A stretch of DNA of 45,697 bases from Dehalococcoidia bacterium (GTDB lineage: Bacteria; Chloroflexota; Dehalococcoidia; Lucifugimonadales; Lucifugimonadaceae). The stretch is taken from the NCBI GenBank assembly GCA_026421215.1, contig JAPKBN010000003.1:1-45697 (forward strand). Direction: 5' to 3'. Positions 32,790 through 41,268 of this stretch are shown here, one piece after another (position 1 is the stretch's first letter; every line of letters starts with the position of its first letter). The position numbers were made by a program, and so were the translations under genes. The notes beneath the pieces are model-generated. The model was not told the DNA's origin and made no database searches. It saw nothing but the letters and a program-made list of their open reading frames with translations.

Positions 32790-34157
32790 TCAAACCATCC
32801 GGTACGTCCGATTCTCCTCACCGGCCTCCGCGTACTCGTCAGCCCAGCGCTTTTCGATCGCTGCACGCCAGTCTTCTGCCAGGCGTTTCAACTCGCAAGT
32901 AACCTCTGGTTCGGCGTCAGCGAGATTAATCGCCTCACCGGGGTCATTCTCAAGATTCGATAGATGGACCTCGGATATTGGATCTGAGTGCTCTACGAGC
33001 TGCCCGTTCAGGACGAGCTTCCATTTTCCACGTCGGATCGCCGTCTGGTCGCCGATCTCCCAGAAGATCGGTCGTTCAGAAAGCCCCTCGTTCTTAGTCA
33101 CGTGGCTTAGGAGGCTTGTGCCGTCGATCTCGTACTGACTCGAGTCGATCCCAACAGCCTCCAGTACGGTCGGTACGACATCCATAGAGACAGCCGGCGT
33201 GTCTGAGACGACCCCGGGAGTGATATGCCCGGGCCAGTGCATGATCCCGGGAAGCCGAATGCCACCCTCGAACAGACTATATTTGTGGCCCTTGAACTGG
33301 CCGGACGTGCCGCCGTAATACGGGTCGAGCGTGCCATCGAGCCAGTTACGCGACTCTCGTGAAGGTCCGTTGTCCGATGTGAAGATCGATAGGGTATCGC
33401 CGGCTATTCCCAGGCGACCGACTTCGTTCATGATCTTTCCGATCGAGTCGTCCACGACGCTTATCATCGCCGCCATCACCTGCCGGTCCCATGGCAGATG
33501 GTCGAACCGGTCCATATATTCTCCAGGTGCATGCATAGGGTAGTGCGGGGCGTTGAACGGCAGGTACAGGAAGAACGGCTCGTCCCTGGCCGCCATCTCC
33601 CGGATGTATTCGACCGCCTTGTTGGCGATCATCTCTGTGAAATACTCGCCATTCCTCCAGACCTCTTCGTCGTCCTCCCACAGATCGTGAGTTGGGTTCT
33701 GACCCAGCCCACCCTGATTGGCGCCGTGATAGAAGATGTGTGAGTAGTAGTCGATGCATCCTGCGAAGAATCCGAAAGAATGGTCGAATCCGTGGCTTTG
33801 TGGGCGAGACTCCTCGGTCAACCCCAGGTGCCACTTCCCGGACAGCGCCGTATGATACCCGGCGTCGCCGAGCATGGTGGCAAGGGTCGTGGTCGATTGC
33901 GGCAGCCCCGGGGTCGAGCGGTGTCCCCGCAGGATCACCCGGATTCCGGCGTTCCCCGGATAGCGGCCAGAGAGCAGGGCGGCACGGGATGGGCTGCACA
34001 CCGGGCTGTTGGAGTACCAGTCCGTGAACCTGACTCCATCCTTCGCCATATGGTCAAGGTGGGGTGTGCGGAAGTCGGTGGCTCCCATACACGACAGATC
34101 ACCGTATCCCTGATCGTCAGTGAGAAAAACGATGACGTTTGGTCGTGAATTGGACAT
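32790..34157 (-). CDS. Type I sulfatase (formylglycine-dependent arylsulfatase family)
   Basis: 455 residues from ATG 34157. NVIVFLTDDQGYGD binds the metal ion with the twin aspartates (14-15). The modification motif CSPSR at 54-58 has the cysteine that a formylglycine-generating enzyme converts to the nucleophile; ALLSGRYP completes the signature. GKWHLGLTE (Lys/His) and TSDNGPSRES (Asp/Asn) supply more active-site residues. No signal peptide is seen, suggesting a cytoplasmic enzyme acting on imported sulfate esters. No formylglycine-generating enzyme is present in the window. Substrate unknown. Confidence 0.93.
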   Translation of the reverse strand: MSNSRPNVIVFLTDDQGYGDLSCMGATDFRTPHLDHMAKDGVRFTDWYSNSPVCSPSRAALLSGRYPGNAGIRVILRGHRSTPGLPQSTTTLATMLGDAGYHTALSGKWHLGLTEESRPQSHGFDHSFGFFAGCIDYYSHIFYHGANQGGLGQNPTHDLWEDDEEVWRNGEYFTEMIANKAVEYIREMAARDEPFFLYLPFNAPHYPMHAPGEYMDRFDHLPWDRQVMAAMISVVDDSIGKIMNEVGRLGIAGDTLSIFTSDNGPSRESRNWLDGTLDPYYGGTSGQFKGHKYSLFEGGIRLPGIMHWPGHITPGVVSDTPAVSMDVVPTVLEAVGIDSSQYEIDGTSLLSHVTKNEGLSERPIFWEIGDQTAIRRGKWKLVLNGQLVEHSDPISEVHLSNLENDPGEAINLADAEPEVTCELKRLAEDWRAAIEKRWADEYAEAGEENRTYRMV

Positions 34158-34366
34158 ATAGCAGGCTTTCTTGGCTGGCGTCGGAGGCATTGCAAAAGCA
34201 AGCCTGAGACTACATGACTAGTGTTGATATGGGGGACCGAATGAGGAGTCGAATACGGCTCACTACTGCTGAGCGCGCGGCCGACGCCACAGCGCTTTCG
34301 CCTATAATCGTTACCAACTTCAAGGCCCGCCATCAGCCATACACGGCGATCACACAGGAGCCACCA

Positions 34367-34876
34367 ATGCCTGAAGAGCCACGTTCGTTTACCGAAGCCG
34401 ATATCGACTCAATGCCTGTCCTTGTACGACGCCGTATCGAGGCGATGGTCCTCGGACCGATGATCCGCGCATTTCAGGACAACTTCGGGGAACAGGAGGC
34501 CAATGCGGTCGCCCAGCGGGTGATTGAAGAAATAGCGCAGGATCAGGGAGCTGCGATGGCCAAAAAGGTGGGGGCACAGGACCTCTCGACCTATATCGCC
34601 AGTAAAAGTGCCTGGACTGCAAACAACGCGCTTGAGACCGAGACTCTGGTGATGGAGGAAAAGCGGTACGACTACAACGTCACCCGTTGCCGCTACGCCG
34701 AGATGTATCAAGAACTGGACATGCAGGATCTTGGCTTCATTGTCTCGTGTGGGCGCGACTTCAACTTCCCAGCCGGCTTCAACAAGAACATGAATCTAAC
34801 CCGTACCCAGACCATCATGCAGGGCGCGTCACACTGCGATTTCCGCTACGAGATGGTTGAAGAGCACCAGGTGTAA
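34367..34876 (+). CDS. L-2-amino-thiazoline-4-carboxylate hydrolase (ATC hydrolase) family protein
   Basis: 169 residues from ATG 34367, which has AGGAG six bases upstream; the frame is open further to 34214 but lacks family similarity there. The C-terminal half carries YNVTRCRYAEMYQEL, FIVSCGRDFNFPAGFN and MQGASHCDFRYEM, the Cys/Asp/His pattern of the ATC hydrolase-like family named after a step in bacterial conversion of D,L-ATC to cysteine. Members are widespread and most have no proven substrate. Divergent from the sulfatase and convergent with the SDR (6 bases apart); a sulfur-metabolism link is possible. Confidence 0.82.
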   Translation: MPEEPRSFTEADIDSMPVLVRRRIEAMVLGPMIRAFQDNFGEQEANAVAQRVIEEIAQDQGAAMAKKVGAQDLSTYIASKSAWTANNALETETLVMEEKRYDYNVTRCRYAEMYQELDMQDLGFIVSCGRDFNFPAGFNKNMNLTRTQTIMQGASHCDFRYEMVEEHQV

Positions 34877-34882
34877 GAACTG

Positions 34883-35677
34883 CTAAACGACAGGTGACTG
34901 ACCGCCGTCGATGTTGATGGCTGCTCCTGTCACGTAGCTCGCACGTTCACTTGCCAGGAACGCGATTACGTCTCCGACTTCTTCGGACTCTCCGATACGA
35001 CCGAGCGGCACCGTCCCGCCTATGCGATCATTGAAGTCGTCCTCCGTTAGTGACGGATTGGCCTCGCGTTGCGCCTCGAAGATACGCTGGGTCTGCCCAC
35101 TTTTGATAACCCCGACACACACGGTATTTACCAGGATGCCATCGGCTGCGTAGTCCTTAGACATCGCCTTTGTGAGCGAGATCCCTGCGGCCCGCGAGAG
35201 CGATGTCGGCATCGTTCCGCCCGGGGTTGCCTTGCCGCCCCACGTAGTCAGGTTGATGATGCGCCCGGCGCTGCTTTTCTTGAGATGTGGAAGCGCCGCC
35301 AGGCAGCAGTAAATGGCTCCGTATACCTTCAGTTGGATGTCCGACTTCCAAGTGTCGATCGCTATATCCTCAAATTTCCCCGAGGCGGAAGTCCCGGCGT
35401 TATTCACGAGGATGTCGATGCCGCCCCATGTGCCGATCACGGTATCGACCATACGAGCGACCTGGGACTCATCGGTGACATCGGTCGATACGCCGATCAC
35501 ATCATTACTACCCGTGGCGACCTTGATCTCGGCGATAGCGGAATCGAGCCGCGTCTGATCGCGCGCCGCGAGCGCCACTTTAGCGCCCTCCATCGCCATC
35601 CGCTTAGCAGCGGCTTTTCCGAGGCCGTCGCTGCCGCCGGTGATGATAACGACCTTGCCGGTGAGTTCAAGATCCAT
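34883..35677 (-). CDS. SDR-family protein lacking the canonical catalytic tetrad
   Basis: 264 residues. The cofactor-binding half is classical: ITGGSDGLGKAA (12-23), DVTDESQVARMV and VNNAGTS (91-97). At the active site the usual Tyr-x-x-x-Lys is T158-S-L-S-R162, the Ser position is Thr (INLTT), and the usual Asn is Lys (LKVYG). NADP binding is probably kept while catalysis by the standard proton relay is not possible. It is a tandem copy of the upstream SDR with the same substitutions and the same ending (GASVN/AAIN-IDGG-SPVV). ATG at 35677 after GAGGG. It may use another mechanism or act as a binding protein. Confidence 0.87.
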   Translation of the reverse strand: MDLELTGKVVIITGGSDGLGKAAAKRMAMEGAKVALAARDQTRLDSAIAEIKVATGSNDVIGVSTDVTDESQVARMVDTVIGTWGGIDILVNNAGTSASGKFEDIAIDTWKSDIQLKVYGAIYCCLAALPHLKKSSAGRIINLTTWGGKATPGGTMPTSLSRAAGISLTKAMSKDYAADGILVNTVCVGVIKSGQTQRIFEAQREANPSLTEDDFNDRIGGTVPLGRIGESEEVGDVIAFLASERASYVTGAAINIDGGQSPVV

Positions 35678-35700
35678 GGGTTGCGTTCCCTCGTGAACTT

Positions 35701-35739
35701 AACGGGCCTTCGTGCGATCAAATTGCACGAAGGCCCGTT
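35701..35739 (-). terminator. Perfect 15-base inverted repeat between the two SDR genes
   Basis: Arms at 35701-35715 and 35725-35739 (AACGGGCCTTCGTGC and its complement) around a nine-base loop, 28 bases after the stop of one SDR and 23 before the start of the next. GC-rich but with no T-run, so either a terminator of reduced efficiency or an mRNA processing/stability element that balances the two paralogues. Confidence 0.6.
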
Positions 35740-35767
35740 GCAGTTTCTTACCGCTTCAGCGGAGCAT

Positions 35768-36562
35768 TTAAACGACCGGCGAACTACCGCCATCGACATT
35801 CACGGATGCCCCGGTGATGTAGCTAGCGCGCTCGGAAGCGAGGAAAGCGATCACGTCGCCCGCCTCACGTGCCTCGCCGATCCGTCCGACCGGCACACCC
35901 CCGCCCATGGTGGCGTAAAAGGCGTCCAGCGTGAGGCTCGGGTCCTTCTTGTGGGCGGCTTCCCAGCGGCGTCGGTGCTGACGACTCTTTAGGATGCCGA
36001 CGCAAATCGTGTTTATCAGGATATTGTCGGCGGCGTAATCCTTGGACATCGCCTTTGTCAGGGAGATACCGGCGGCGCGTGAAAGGGAGGTCGGTAAGGA
36101 AGCAGCCCCTGAAGCCTTACCGCCCGGCGTCGTGGTGTTGATGATTCGGCCACCGCCACGCTGTTTCATGTGCGGAAGGGCGGCGCGTGAGCAGTGGATC
36201 GCGCCGTAAACCTTGATGCCGAGGTCGGTCTCCCATGTCTCGTTCTCTACGGTCTCAAATTTACCAGCAGAAGATGTGCCAGCGTTGTTCACAAGGATGT
36301 CCAGCCCGCCCCATGTGCCGACGACGGTGTCGACCATCTTCTGGACCTGCGCTTCGTCGGTGACATCAGCGGCGATGCCAAGGATATGGTTATTGCCCGT
36401 CTCTTTCTTAAGTTCTTCGGCCGTCCTATCGAGGTCTGCTTGCGTTCGCGCCACTATTGCGACCTTGGCACCTTCTTCGGCCATAGCGGTCGCCGCGGCC
36501 CTGCCGATACCTTCGCTGCCGCCGGTTACGATCGCGATTTTTCCGGTGAGTCCTAGATCCAT
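35768..36562 (-). CDS. SDR-family protein lacking the canonical catalytic tetrad (tandem paralogue)
   Basis: 264 residues from ATG 36562 (GGAGG upstream); an extension to 36619 is less likely. VTGGSEGIGRAA, DVTDEAQVQKMV and VNNAGTSSAG form the nucleotide-binding half. The active-site region again reads T158-S-L-S-R162 in place of Tyr-x-x-x-Lys, with Thr in the Ser position (INTTT) and Lys for Asn (IKVYG). The two copies are the same length and align without gaps over at least residues 1-170, so the duplication is clear, and retention of the altered residues in both argues for a functional subfamily rather than decay. Substrate unknown. Confidence 0.87.
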   Translation of the reverse strand: MDLGLTGKIAIVTGGSEGIGRAAATAMAEEGAKVAIVARTQADLDRTAEELKKETGNNHILGIAADVTDEAQVQKMVDTVVGTWGGLDILVNNAGTSSAGKFETVENETWETDLGIKVYGAIHCSRAALPHMKQRGGGRIINTTTPGGKASGAASLPTSLSRAAGISLTKAMSKDYAADNILINTICVGILKSRQHRRRWEAAHKKDPSLTLDAFYATMGGGVPVGRIGEAREAGDVIAFLASERASYITGASVNVDGGSSPVV

Positions 36563-36604
36563 ATTCGTTGGCCTCCATTGCCATGTCTTGCCGTAAGTAA
36601 AGGA

Positions 36605-36623
36605 GCGATTGCGGGCCAATCGC
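36605..36623 (-). terminator. Hairpin terminator after glcF
   Basis: On minus: GCGATTG, five-base loop, CAATCGC, then TCCTTTACTT. Seven-base perfect stem with a partly T-rich tail, located between the stop of glcF (36703) and the SDR start (36562). Confidence 0.55.
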
Positions 36624-36702
36624 CGGTGTTACGCCGGTATTAATGTCAAAGCTGATCCCCGATTGAGGGACAGCGGCATTATACGTCCGTCAGACGTAGG
36701 TG

Positions 36703-38043
36703 CTAGTCGGCGGCGTCGCCGAGCCGATACGACTCATCCATCAGATCAATTACGTACCGGACCTGCGCGCGCTCGCCCGCACGGGTCAGCGCCTGCTCCA
36801 TCTGGATAACGCACCCGGGATTTGCGGTGGCGACGACATCGGCGTTGGAAGCGGCGATGTGGCCCGCCTTGCGGTTTCCCAACCGCGTCGACATCCCCTG
36901 TTCGATCAGCGAGTAGGTACCAGCTGAACCACAGCAAACCAATGACTCTTCCATCTCTACAAACTGCAGGCCGGGAATGGCCTTCAGAAGTTCGCGAGGA
37001 GGCGTTGTGATCTGCTGGGCATGTCCCAGGTGGCACGAGTCCTGGTAGGTGACCTTCAGGTCAACTCCCTTGGTAGCCAAAGATCCTGTTGGCACCTCGA
37101 ATCCGAGGTCACTGAGGAACTCGTGGATATCCTTCGTCCGTTCGGCAACCTCGGCGGCCTTATCGGCATACTCCAGATCACTGGCAAGCAACTCGTCGTA
37201 TTCCTTCATGGTCGAACCGCAACCTGCAGACGCAACAATGATTGCGTCGGTCTCGACCTCGAGGAAAGCGTCAATGTTCTTGCGGGCCATGTCGCGTGCA
37301 GAATCGCGCTCGCCGGAGTGAGCGTTCAGCGCCCCGCAGCAACCCTGTGATTCGGGTACATAGACCTCGACGCCGTTGCGGGCTAGCACACGGGTGACGG
37401 CTTCCAGAGTCGACGCATGAGTGAGCCGCATGACACAGCCACCAAGTAGTGTGACGCGTGCTCGGACCTCACCTTCGGGCCGGATCAGCTGGCCAGAGGT
37501 AATAAAGAACTTGTCACTGAGCTTCGGTAGGTATTTCTCCAGTTTCCCGCCGGGGGCGAGGCGCACTGCACCCGTCTTTCGCGCGATCGTTTGCAATCCC
37601 GACTTCTGGTAGAACCTGAGAACGCCACCGATGCGGTTCAGTCGCTTCGTGTTTGGCAGCACGCCGTTGAACCCCATGTTCCTGGCTTTTCGCTGCTTGA
37701 ACCCTCGCTGAAACACACTTTCCACGTTAGCGCGGGTCGCCTCCATGAGTCGTCCGTACGGTACTCCGGAGGGGCACACGACCTCGCAGGCACGGCACTG
37801 AAGGCACTTGTCCCAGTGTCCCACAATTGCTTCAGTGATCTCGGTGCGGCCTTCCTCGACCGCCTTCATAAGTGCGATGCGCCCACGGGGCGACTCGGCC
37901 TCAAGCCCGGTTTCGAGGTAGGTAGGACAGGCCTGCAGGCAGAAACCACAGTGCACGCATTTGTACATGTCTTCAGGAGATGGGACGTCAGGGCCCCTGA
38001 AGTTGCTTGTGCGTCCTGTCGTCGACCCGGGTTTAGTGGACAT
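36703..38043 (-). CDS. glcF: Glycolate oxidase iron-sulfur subunit
   Basis: 446 residues. Two [4Fe-4S] motifs at the N-terminus: CVHCGFCLQACP (residues about 24-35) and CLQCRACEVVCP (about 78-89). Two CCG domains follow with GCCGALNAHSG and VCCGSAGTYS. This is the GlcF layout, passing electrons from the flavin subunits to the quinone pool at the membrane surface. ATG at 38043 directly abuts the stop of glcE and is preceded by GGAGG within glcE. The D subunit lies 3 kb away. Confidence 0.93.
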   Translation of the reverse strand: MSTKPGSTTGRTSNFRGPDVPSPEDMYKCVHCGFCLQACPTYLETGLEAESPRGRIALMKAVEEGRTEITEAIVGHWDKCLQCRACEVVCPSGVPYGRLMEATRANVESVFQRGFKQRKARNMGFNGVLPNTKRLNRIGGVLRFYQKSGLQTIARKTGAVRLAPGGKLEKYLPKLSDKFFITSGQLIRPEGEVRARVTLLGGCVMRLTHASTLEAVTRVLARNGVEVYVPESQGCCGALNAHSGERDSARDMARKNIDAFLEVETDAIIVASAGCGSTMKEYDELLASDLEYADKAAEVAERTKDIHEFLSDLGFEVPTGSLATKGVDLKVTYQDSCHLGHAQQITTPPRELLKAIPGLQFVEMEESLVCCGSAGTYSLIEQGMSTRLGNRKAGHIAASNADVVATANPGCVIQMEQALTRAGERAQVRYVIDLMDESYRLGDAAD

Positions 38044-39300
38044 CTAAATCCTCCCGGCGAAGCGACCCGGAGACAGCGTCCCGGCGGAGTCGAACTGTTG
38101 CTTCATCCGTCGCATCACCTCAAGTGGCGCGCCGAGGTCACCAAAAACGTCTAGCTCATGTTTCAGTTCGGATGGACAGCGCTCTATCATGCAGGCGCCC
38201 CCTGTGCTAATCACTGCGTCCCGCACCGACCGTACGACTTCTCCCGATACGTCGCCCCGGAAGTGCGCTTCGATCGTGCCGAACCCTATTTGAGACACGA
38301 TGTGTGTGTCATCAAAGCTATCTAACTTCGCCAGGGCGCCCAAGAGGCCTACGGCTGCCGTCGGCTTGACCGTTGAGCGTATCGAAAGGGCGGGAGCAGG
38401 ACTCTGCTGACCAGTCAGCGACCACGCGGCGAACTGTAGATCATCATCTAGGACGACGAATCCATCGGCCATCGCACCACCGAGTGTTGCCGTTGTGTCG
38501 TTCACTTGCCGTTCCACGGTGGCCGGCCCGGCCGCGAGTGCGACCAGCAACATCACGGCATTGTCTGAAACCTTGCCTGGTCCATCGGCGGCAAGCTCTG
38601 AAGCCTTCGCAGAAGCGCGTTGCCCGGCGACAAGTGTTACGGCCTCCGGCATGAACGCTCCGTTGGTAATCCGGATGCCTGCGATAGCGGCCGATTCCGC
38701 CGAATCGAACCAGGCGGCGATGGTCCGCATGACCTCCGGAACGGGTCCGATCTTGAAAGCGACCGTGGCGATAGCGCCCAATGTCCCGAGAGCGCCGATG
38801 TGAAGACGCGCCATGTCGTAGCCGGCCACATTCTTGACGACGCTGCCTCCGCTTTTTGTCATCGTCCCATCGGCCTGAACGATCGACATGCCGATGACGA
38901 GATCCCGGACTCCGCCATATCGCCCACACAAGGGTCCGACGGTGTTGGAGGCCAGCGACCCGCCAATAGTCGCGCTGTCGGCGGATTGCACGTCAAAGGG
39001 AAGCCGCTGGTTGTTCTTTCCAAGTTCCGTCTGGAGGGCAGCGATCGTCATCCCTGCCTCAGCGACTACCACGAGGTCTGGCGGGCGGTAATCGACGATC
39101 CGGTTGAGGCCCGTCATATCCACGGCGGCGTCGTATCGGGCAACCGTGTTTCCGACGTGCATCCGCGTTCCTCCACCCCATAAGACCGCGGCCTGTCGGT
39201 CGGAGTGGATCGATTTCAGTACAGTCGACAGGTTGTCGACCGTGTCGGGACGTTCGATCCGGGACGGTGTAATACCGTCAAGTTTGTAAGATTCAGTCAA
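38044..39300 (-). CDS. glcE: Glycolate oxidase FAD-binding subunit GlcE
   Basis: 418 residues. The FAD_binding_4 domain spans about residues 15-200: AVLWGGGTRMHVGNTV, VVVAEAGMTIAALQTEL, QSADSATIGGSLASNTVGPL and GGSVVKNVAGYDMARLHIGALGTLG, the last being a GlcE hallmark. The shorter C-terminal domain separates it from GlcD. TTG start at 39300 with no clear ribosome site. Co-transcribed with glcF (adjacent codons). It forms a heterotrimer with GlcF and GlcD that oxidises glycolate or lactate-type acids to 2-oxoacids. Confidence 0.92.
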   Translation of the reverse strand: MTESYKLDGITPSRIERPDTVDNLSTVLKSIHSDRQAAVLWGGGTRMHVGNTVARYDAAVDMTGLNRIVDYRPPDLVVVAEAGMTIAALQTELGKNNQRLPFDVQSADSATIGGSLASNTVGPLCGRYGGVRDLVIGMSIVQADGTMTKSGGSVVKNVAGYDMARLHIGALGTLGAIATVAFKIGPVPEVMRTIAAWFDSAESAAIAGIRITNGAFMPEAVTLVAGQRASAKASELAADGPGKVSDNAVMLLVALAAGPATVERQVNDTTATLGGAMADGFVVLDDDLQFAAWSLTGQQSPAPALSIRSTVKPTAAVGLLGALAKLDSFDDTHIVSQIGFGTIEAHFRGDVSGEVVRSVRDAVISTGGACMIERCPSELKHELDVFGDLGAPLEVMRRMKQQFDSAGTLSPGRFAGRI

Positions 39301-39343
39301 AAGAGTGTTACTTGGACCTGTAGCAGGGCGAGATGGTCAATAT

Positions 39344-39709
39344 TTACGATTTACACTGCACCGCTTCCGCCAAGCGGGGGACAGCGAAGGGCGACGGGTA
39401 GTTATAAGGTGTCTTTGCGGCGAAATCATTGGTGATCCGACGTACTTCCGCTATCACGTCCGCGGACCACACATCGATTATGCCTTTGATATGGTCCTCG
39501 CGCCGCGCTCCGATGATCGTCTCGGAGTTGCCGTTGGCGTACTGATCGGCGGAGTCGATGAAGTTGACGCCGAAATCTAGCGCTCGGTCCATGATGCGGA
39601 AGCTAGTCTCTGCGTTGTGCCGAACGAATTCTCGAAGTCATCACTCCCAAGGTACAAGGTACAGTCCTGATACCTTCAACCCTGTCCGTCCGAGTTTCCT
39701 ATACTGCAT
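39344..39709 (-). pseudogene. Aldo-keto reductase remnant with two frameshifts and truncation
   Basis: ATG at 39709 (AGGAACG upstream) starts MQYRKLGRTGLKVSGL, a typical AKR N-terminus. A tandem seven-base duplication (AAGGTAC twice at 39649-39662 on plus) shifts the frame before what should be LGSDDF. A second shift follows before FRIMDRALDFGVNFIDSAD and QYANGNSETIIG. After that the sequence no longer matches an AKR and ends by 39344. An 82-residue open frame (39592 to 39344) is only the middle piece. The gene is dead; it lies between glcE and the Gfo/Idh gene and marks a recombined spot in the glycolate region. Confidence 0.8.
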
Positions 39710-39754
39710 TAACGTTCCTGACCTAGCGCTTTCACCTCCATTGATCCAATCTGG

Positions 39755-40792
39755 CTAGCTCAAATCCACCCAACGGGCCTCTTTTGATGAGAGAAAAACT
39801 GCATCCACAATCTCCGCCGCTTTCATGCCGTCGTAAAAACTGGTCCGCACCGGCGTGCCAGTCAGAATGGCGTCGATGAACTGACGGTAGGGCTGCGGGT
39901 ACTCCGGTCCCGGCTCGACGTCCCGCAACACGCCTGAGATGCCGTGGACTCCCTTGATCCCCGTCATGCCAACGTTCTCCAGGCGACCCTGAGATCCCGA
40001 GATCTCTATACGAGGATTGGTTCTTCCGTCCGGGTCTTCGCCCTTGGACACGAAACTGGTGTGCACCACCGCGTATCCCCCGTCAATCCACTCAAGCAGG
40101 TAGCCTCCGGAGTCCGGGACATCGACCTCGACCTCCTCGCCGCCAGCGAAGGTTCTATGCGGGACGGCGGTCGTGAGCAGGGCGCAGACGCGCTTGATTT
40201 CGCCGCCGATCAACCGTGCCATGTCGAATACATGAATCAATTCGTACACGGGACCGCCGCCGTCCTCAGCCTTGAATCGCCAGGGGGCGACGTACGGCTT
40301 ATCCTCGAAGGCCTGTGTTTGGCCCCACCAGATATTGGTGTGGAAAAGCTGGCCGATGTACCCGGAGTCCATGTGTTGCTTCATCTGGCCAACAGGGGTG
40401 CGGCCGCGCTGATTGAAATTGGTGGCGTGCACCACACCCGCGGCTTCTGCCGCGTCCAACATTTCTTTAGCGTCGGAGGCCACAAGCGCCAGTGGCTTCT
40501 CACACAACACGTGTTTGCCGGCCGCAATGGCGTCAAGCGCTATCTGCCTGTGCGACCCGGTCGGTGTGATGATCGCAACTGCATCGAGGCCATCCATATT
40601 CAGCATGTCCCCGTAATTGGTAAATCGATGTTCGATGCCGTACATGTCCGCCGCCTCGTTCAGCAACGTTTCATTTCGACGGCAGAATGCGACGACCTCT
40701 GCCTCAGGGATCTCCGCAAAAGAATCCATATGCGTGTGCATAAACCCGCCAGCACCGATGATGCCGATTCGAACCGGAGCGGAATGTGGCAT
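39755..40792 (-). CDS. Gfo/Idh/MocA-family NAD(P)-dependent oxidoreductase
   Basis: 345 residues. IGIIGAGGFMHTHMDSFAEI is the N-terminal Rossmann loop, AVAIITPTGSHRQIAL and HVLCEKPLALV give the EKP motif with catalytic Lys. The C-terminal half (VYELIHVFDMARLIGGEIKRV, GTPVRTSFYDGMKAAEIVDAV) is the beta-sheet substrate domain with the usual HxxD-like signature (H188-x-x-D). These enzymes oxidise sugars, inositols or similar cyclic polyols. ATG at 40792 after GAGG. It separates glcEF from glcD and probably forms a single-gene unit. Confidence 0.9.
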   Translation of the reverse strand: MPHSAPVRIGIIGAGGFMHTHMDSFAEIPEAEVVAFCRRNETLLNEAADMYGIEHRFTNYGDMLNMDGLDAVAIITPTGSHRQIALDAIAAGKHVLCEKPLALVASDAKEMLDAAEAAGVVHATNFNQRGRTPVGQMKQHMDSGYIGQLFHTNIWWGQTQAFEDKPYVAPWRFKAEDGGGPVYELIHVFDMARLIGGEIKRVCALLTTAVPHRTFAGGEEVEVDVPDSGGYLLEWIDGGYAVVHTSFVSKGEDPDGRTNPRIEISGSQGRLENVGMTGIKGVHGISGVLRDVEPGPEYPQPYRQFIDAILTGTPVRTSFYDGMKAAEIVDAVFLSSKEARWVDLS

Positions 40793-40856
40793 AGGAAGAC
40801 CTCAAGATTGGTGTGGGACGGGGGGGGTAGTTTAGCGAAATTGCGCAACGCAGTAG

Positions 40857-40876
40857 GGGCGTATGGGAATACGCCC
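40857..40876. repeat. Short palindromic (REP-like) repeat, copy 1
   Basis: GTAGGGGCGTAT, then GGGA, then ATACGCCC. A compact eight-base-stem hairpin; a related copy is at 41099-41117. Resembles the short GTAGGGGCG-type extragenic palindromes found in several phyla (recollection, not checked). Confidence 0.5.
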
Positions 40877-41098
40877 AAGGTCTTTTGCAGTCGCCTCTAC
40901 TTCGAACACTCATGTGAACTACACGAACGCATCAATCTGTCATCCCTGGCCGAGTCGTGGGACCTTTATCTACCCCCAACCGAGAAACCAAACATGTCAA
41001 CGGAAGAACCTTTGTCTCCCTCATCCTCGAAATATCTGACCTCTCCCACCGCGAGAAGGGGCGGCTCCCTGATTTCAACGTATTCAAATGCAAGCGAT

Positions 41099-41117
41099 GG
41101 TGTATTGCGATACGCCC
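41099..41117. repeat. Short palindromic (REP-like) repeat, copy 2
   Basis: GGTGTAT, TGCG, ATACGCCC: same stem as copy 1 with one wobble pair and a different loop, 242 bases downstream in the same gene-free region. Confidence 0.45.
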
Positions 41118-41143
41118 GTACGGCGTGATGAATGGACGGACAG

Positions 41144-41177
41144 ACTTCCTCCTCTTCCGTCCGGGAGAGGAGGAAGT
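41144..41177. terminator. Strong 12-base inverted repeat downstream of glcD
   Basis: Perfect arms ACTTCCTCCTCT (41144-41155) and AGAGGAGGAAGT (41166-41177) around ten bases. It lies about 90 bases beyond the glcD stop on the minus strand. No T-run follows, so terminator function is likely but not certain. Confidence 0.55.
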
Positions 41178-41268
41178 GAAGCCCTTGCCACTCGAAAAGC
41201 GGCAAAGGCCAAGTGCGTTATGAAATCTTGATGGTGATTTGCCGTACACACTTACGGCGACGGGTTGT

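Larger units (their letters stand above)
40793..41268. other. Gene-free region with multiple stem-loops
   Basis: About 476 bases between the Gfo/Idh start and the glcD stop, with no gene supported. Perfect or near-perfect stems: 40857-40876 (GGGCGTAT, loop GGGA, ATACGCCC), 41099-41117 (GGTGTAT, loop TGCG, ATACGCC with one G-T), 41144-41177 (12-base arms ACTTCCTCCTCT and complement), and GCCGTA/TACGGC near 41245-41262. The first two resemble each other and look like copies of a short palindromic repeat. Confidence 0.6.

Noticed and set aside
39344..39592. 82-residue ORF as a functional small aldo-keto reductase
   Set aside because: It is only the middle of an AKR, lacks the catalytic Lys and His regions, and frameshifted pieces of the same gene lie directly upstream.
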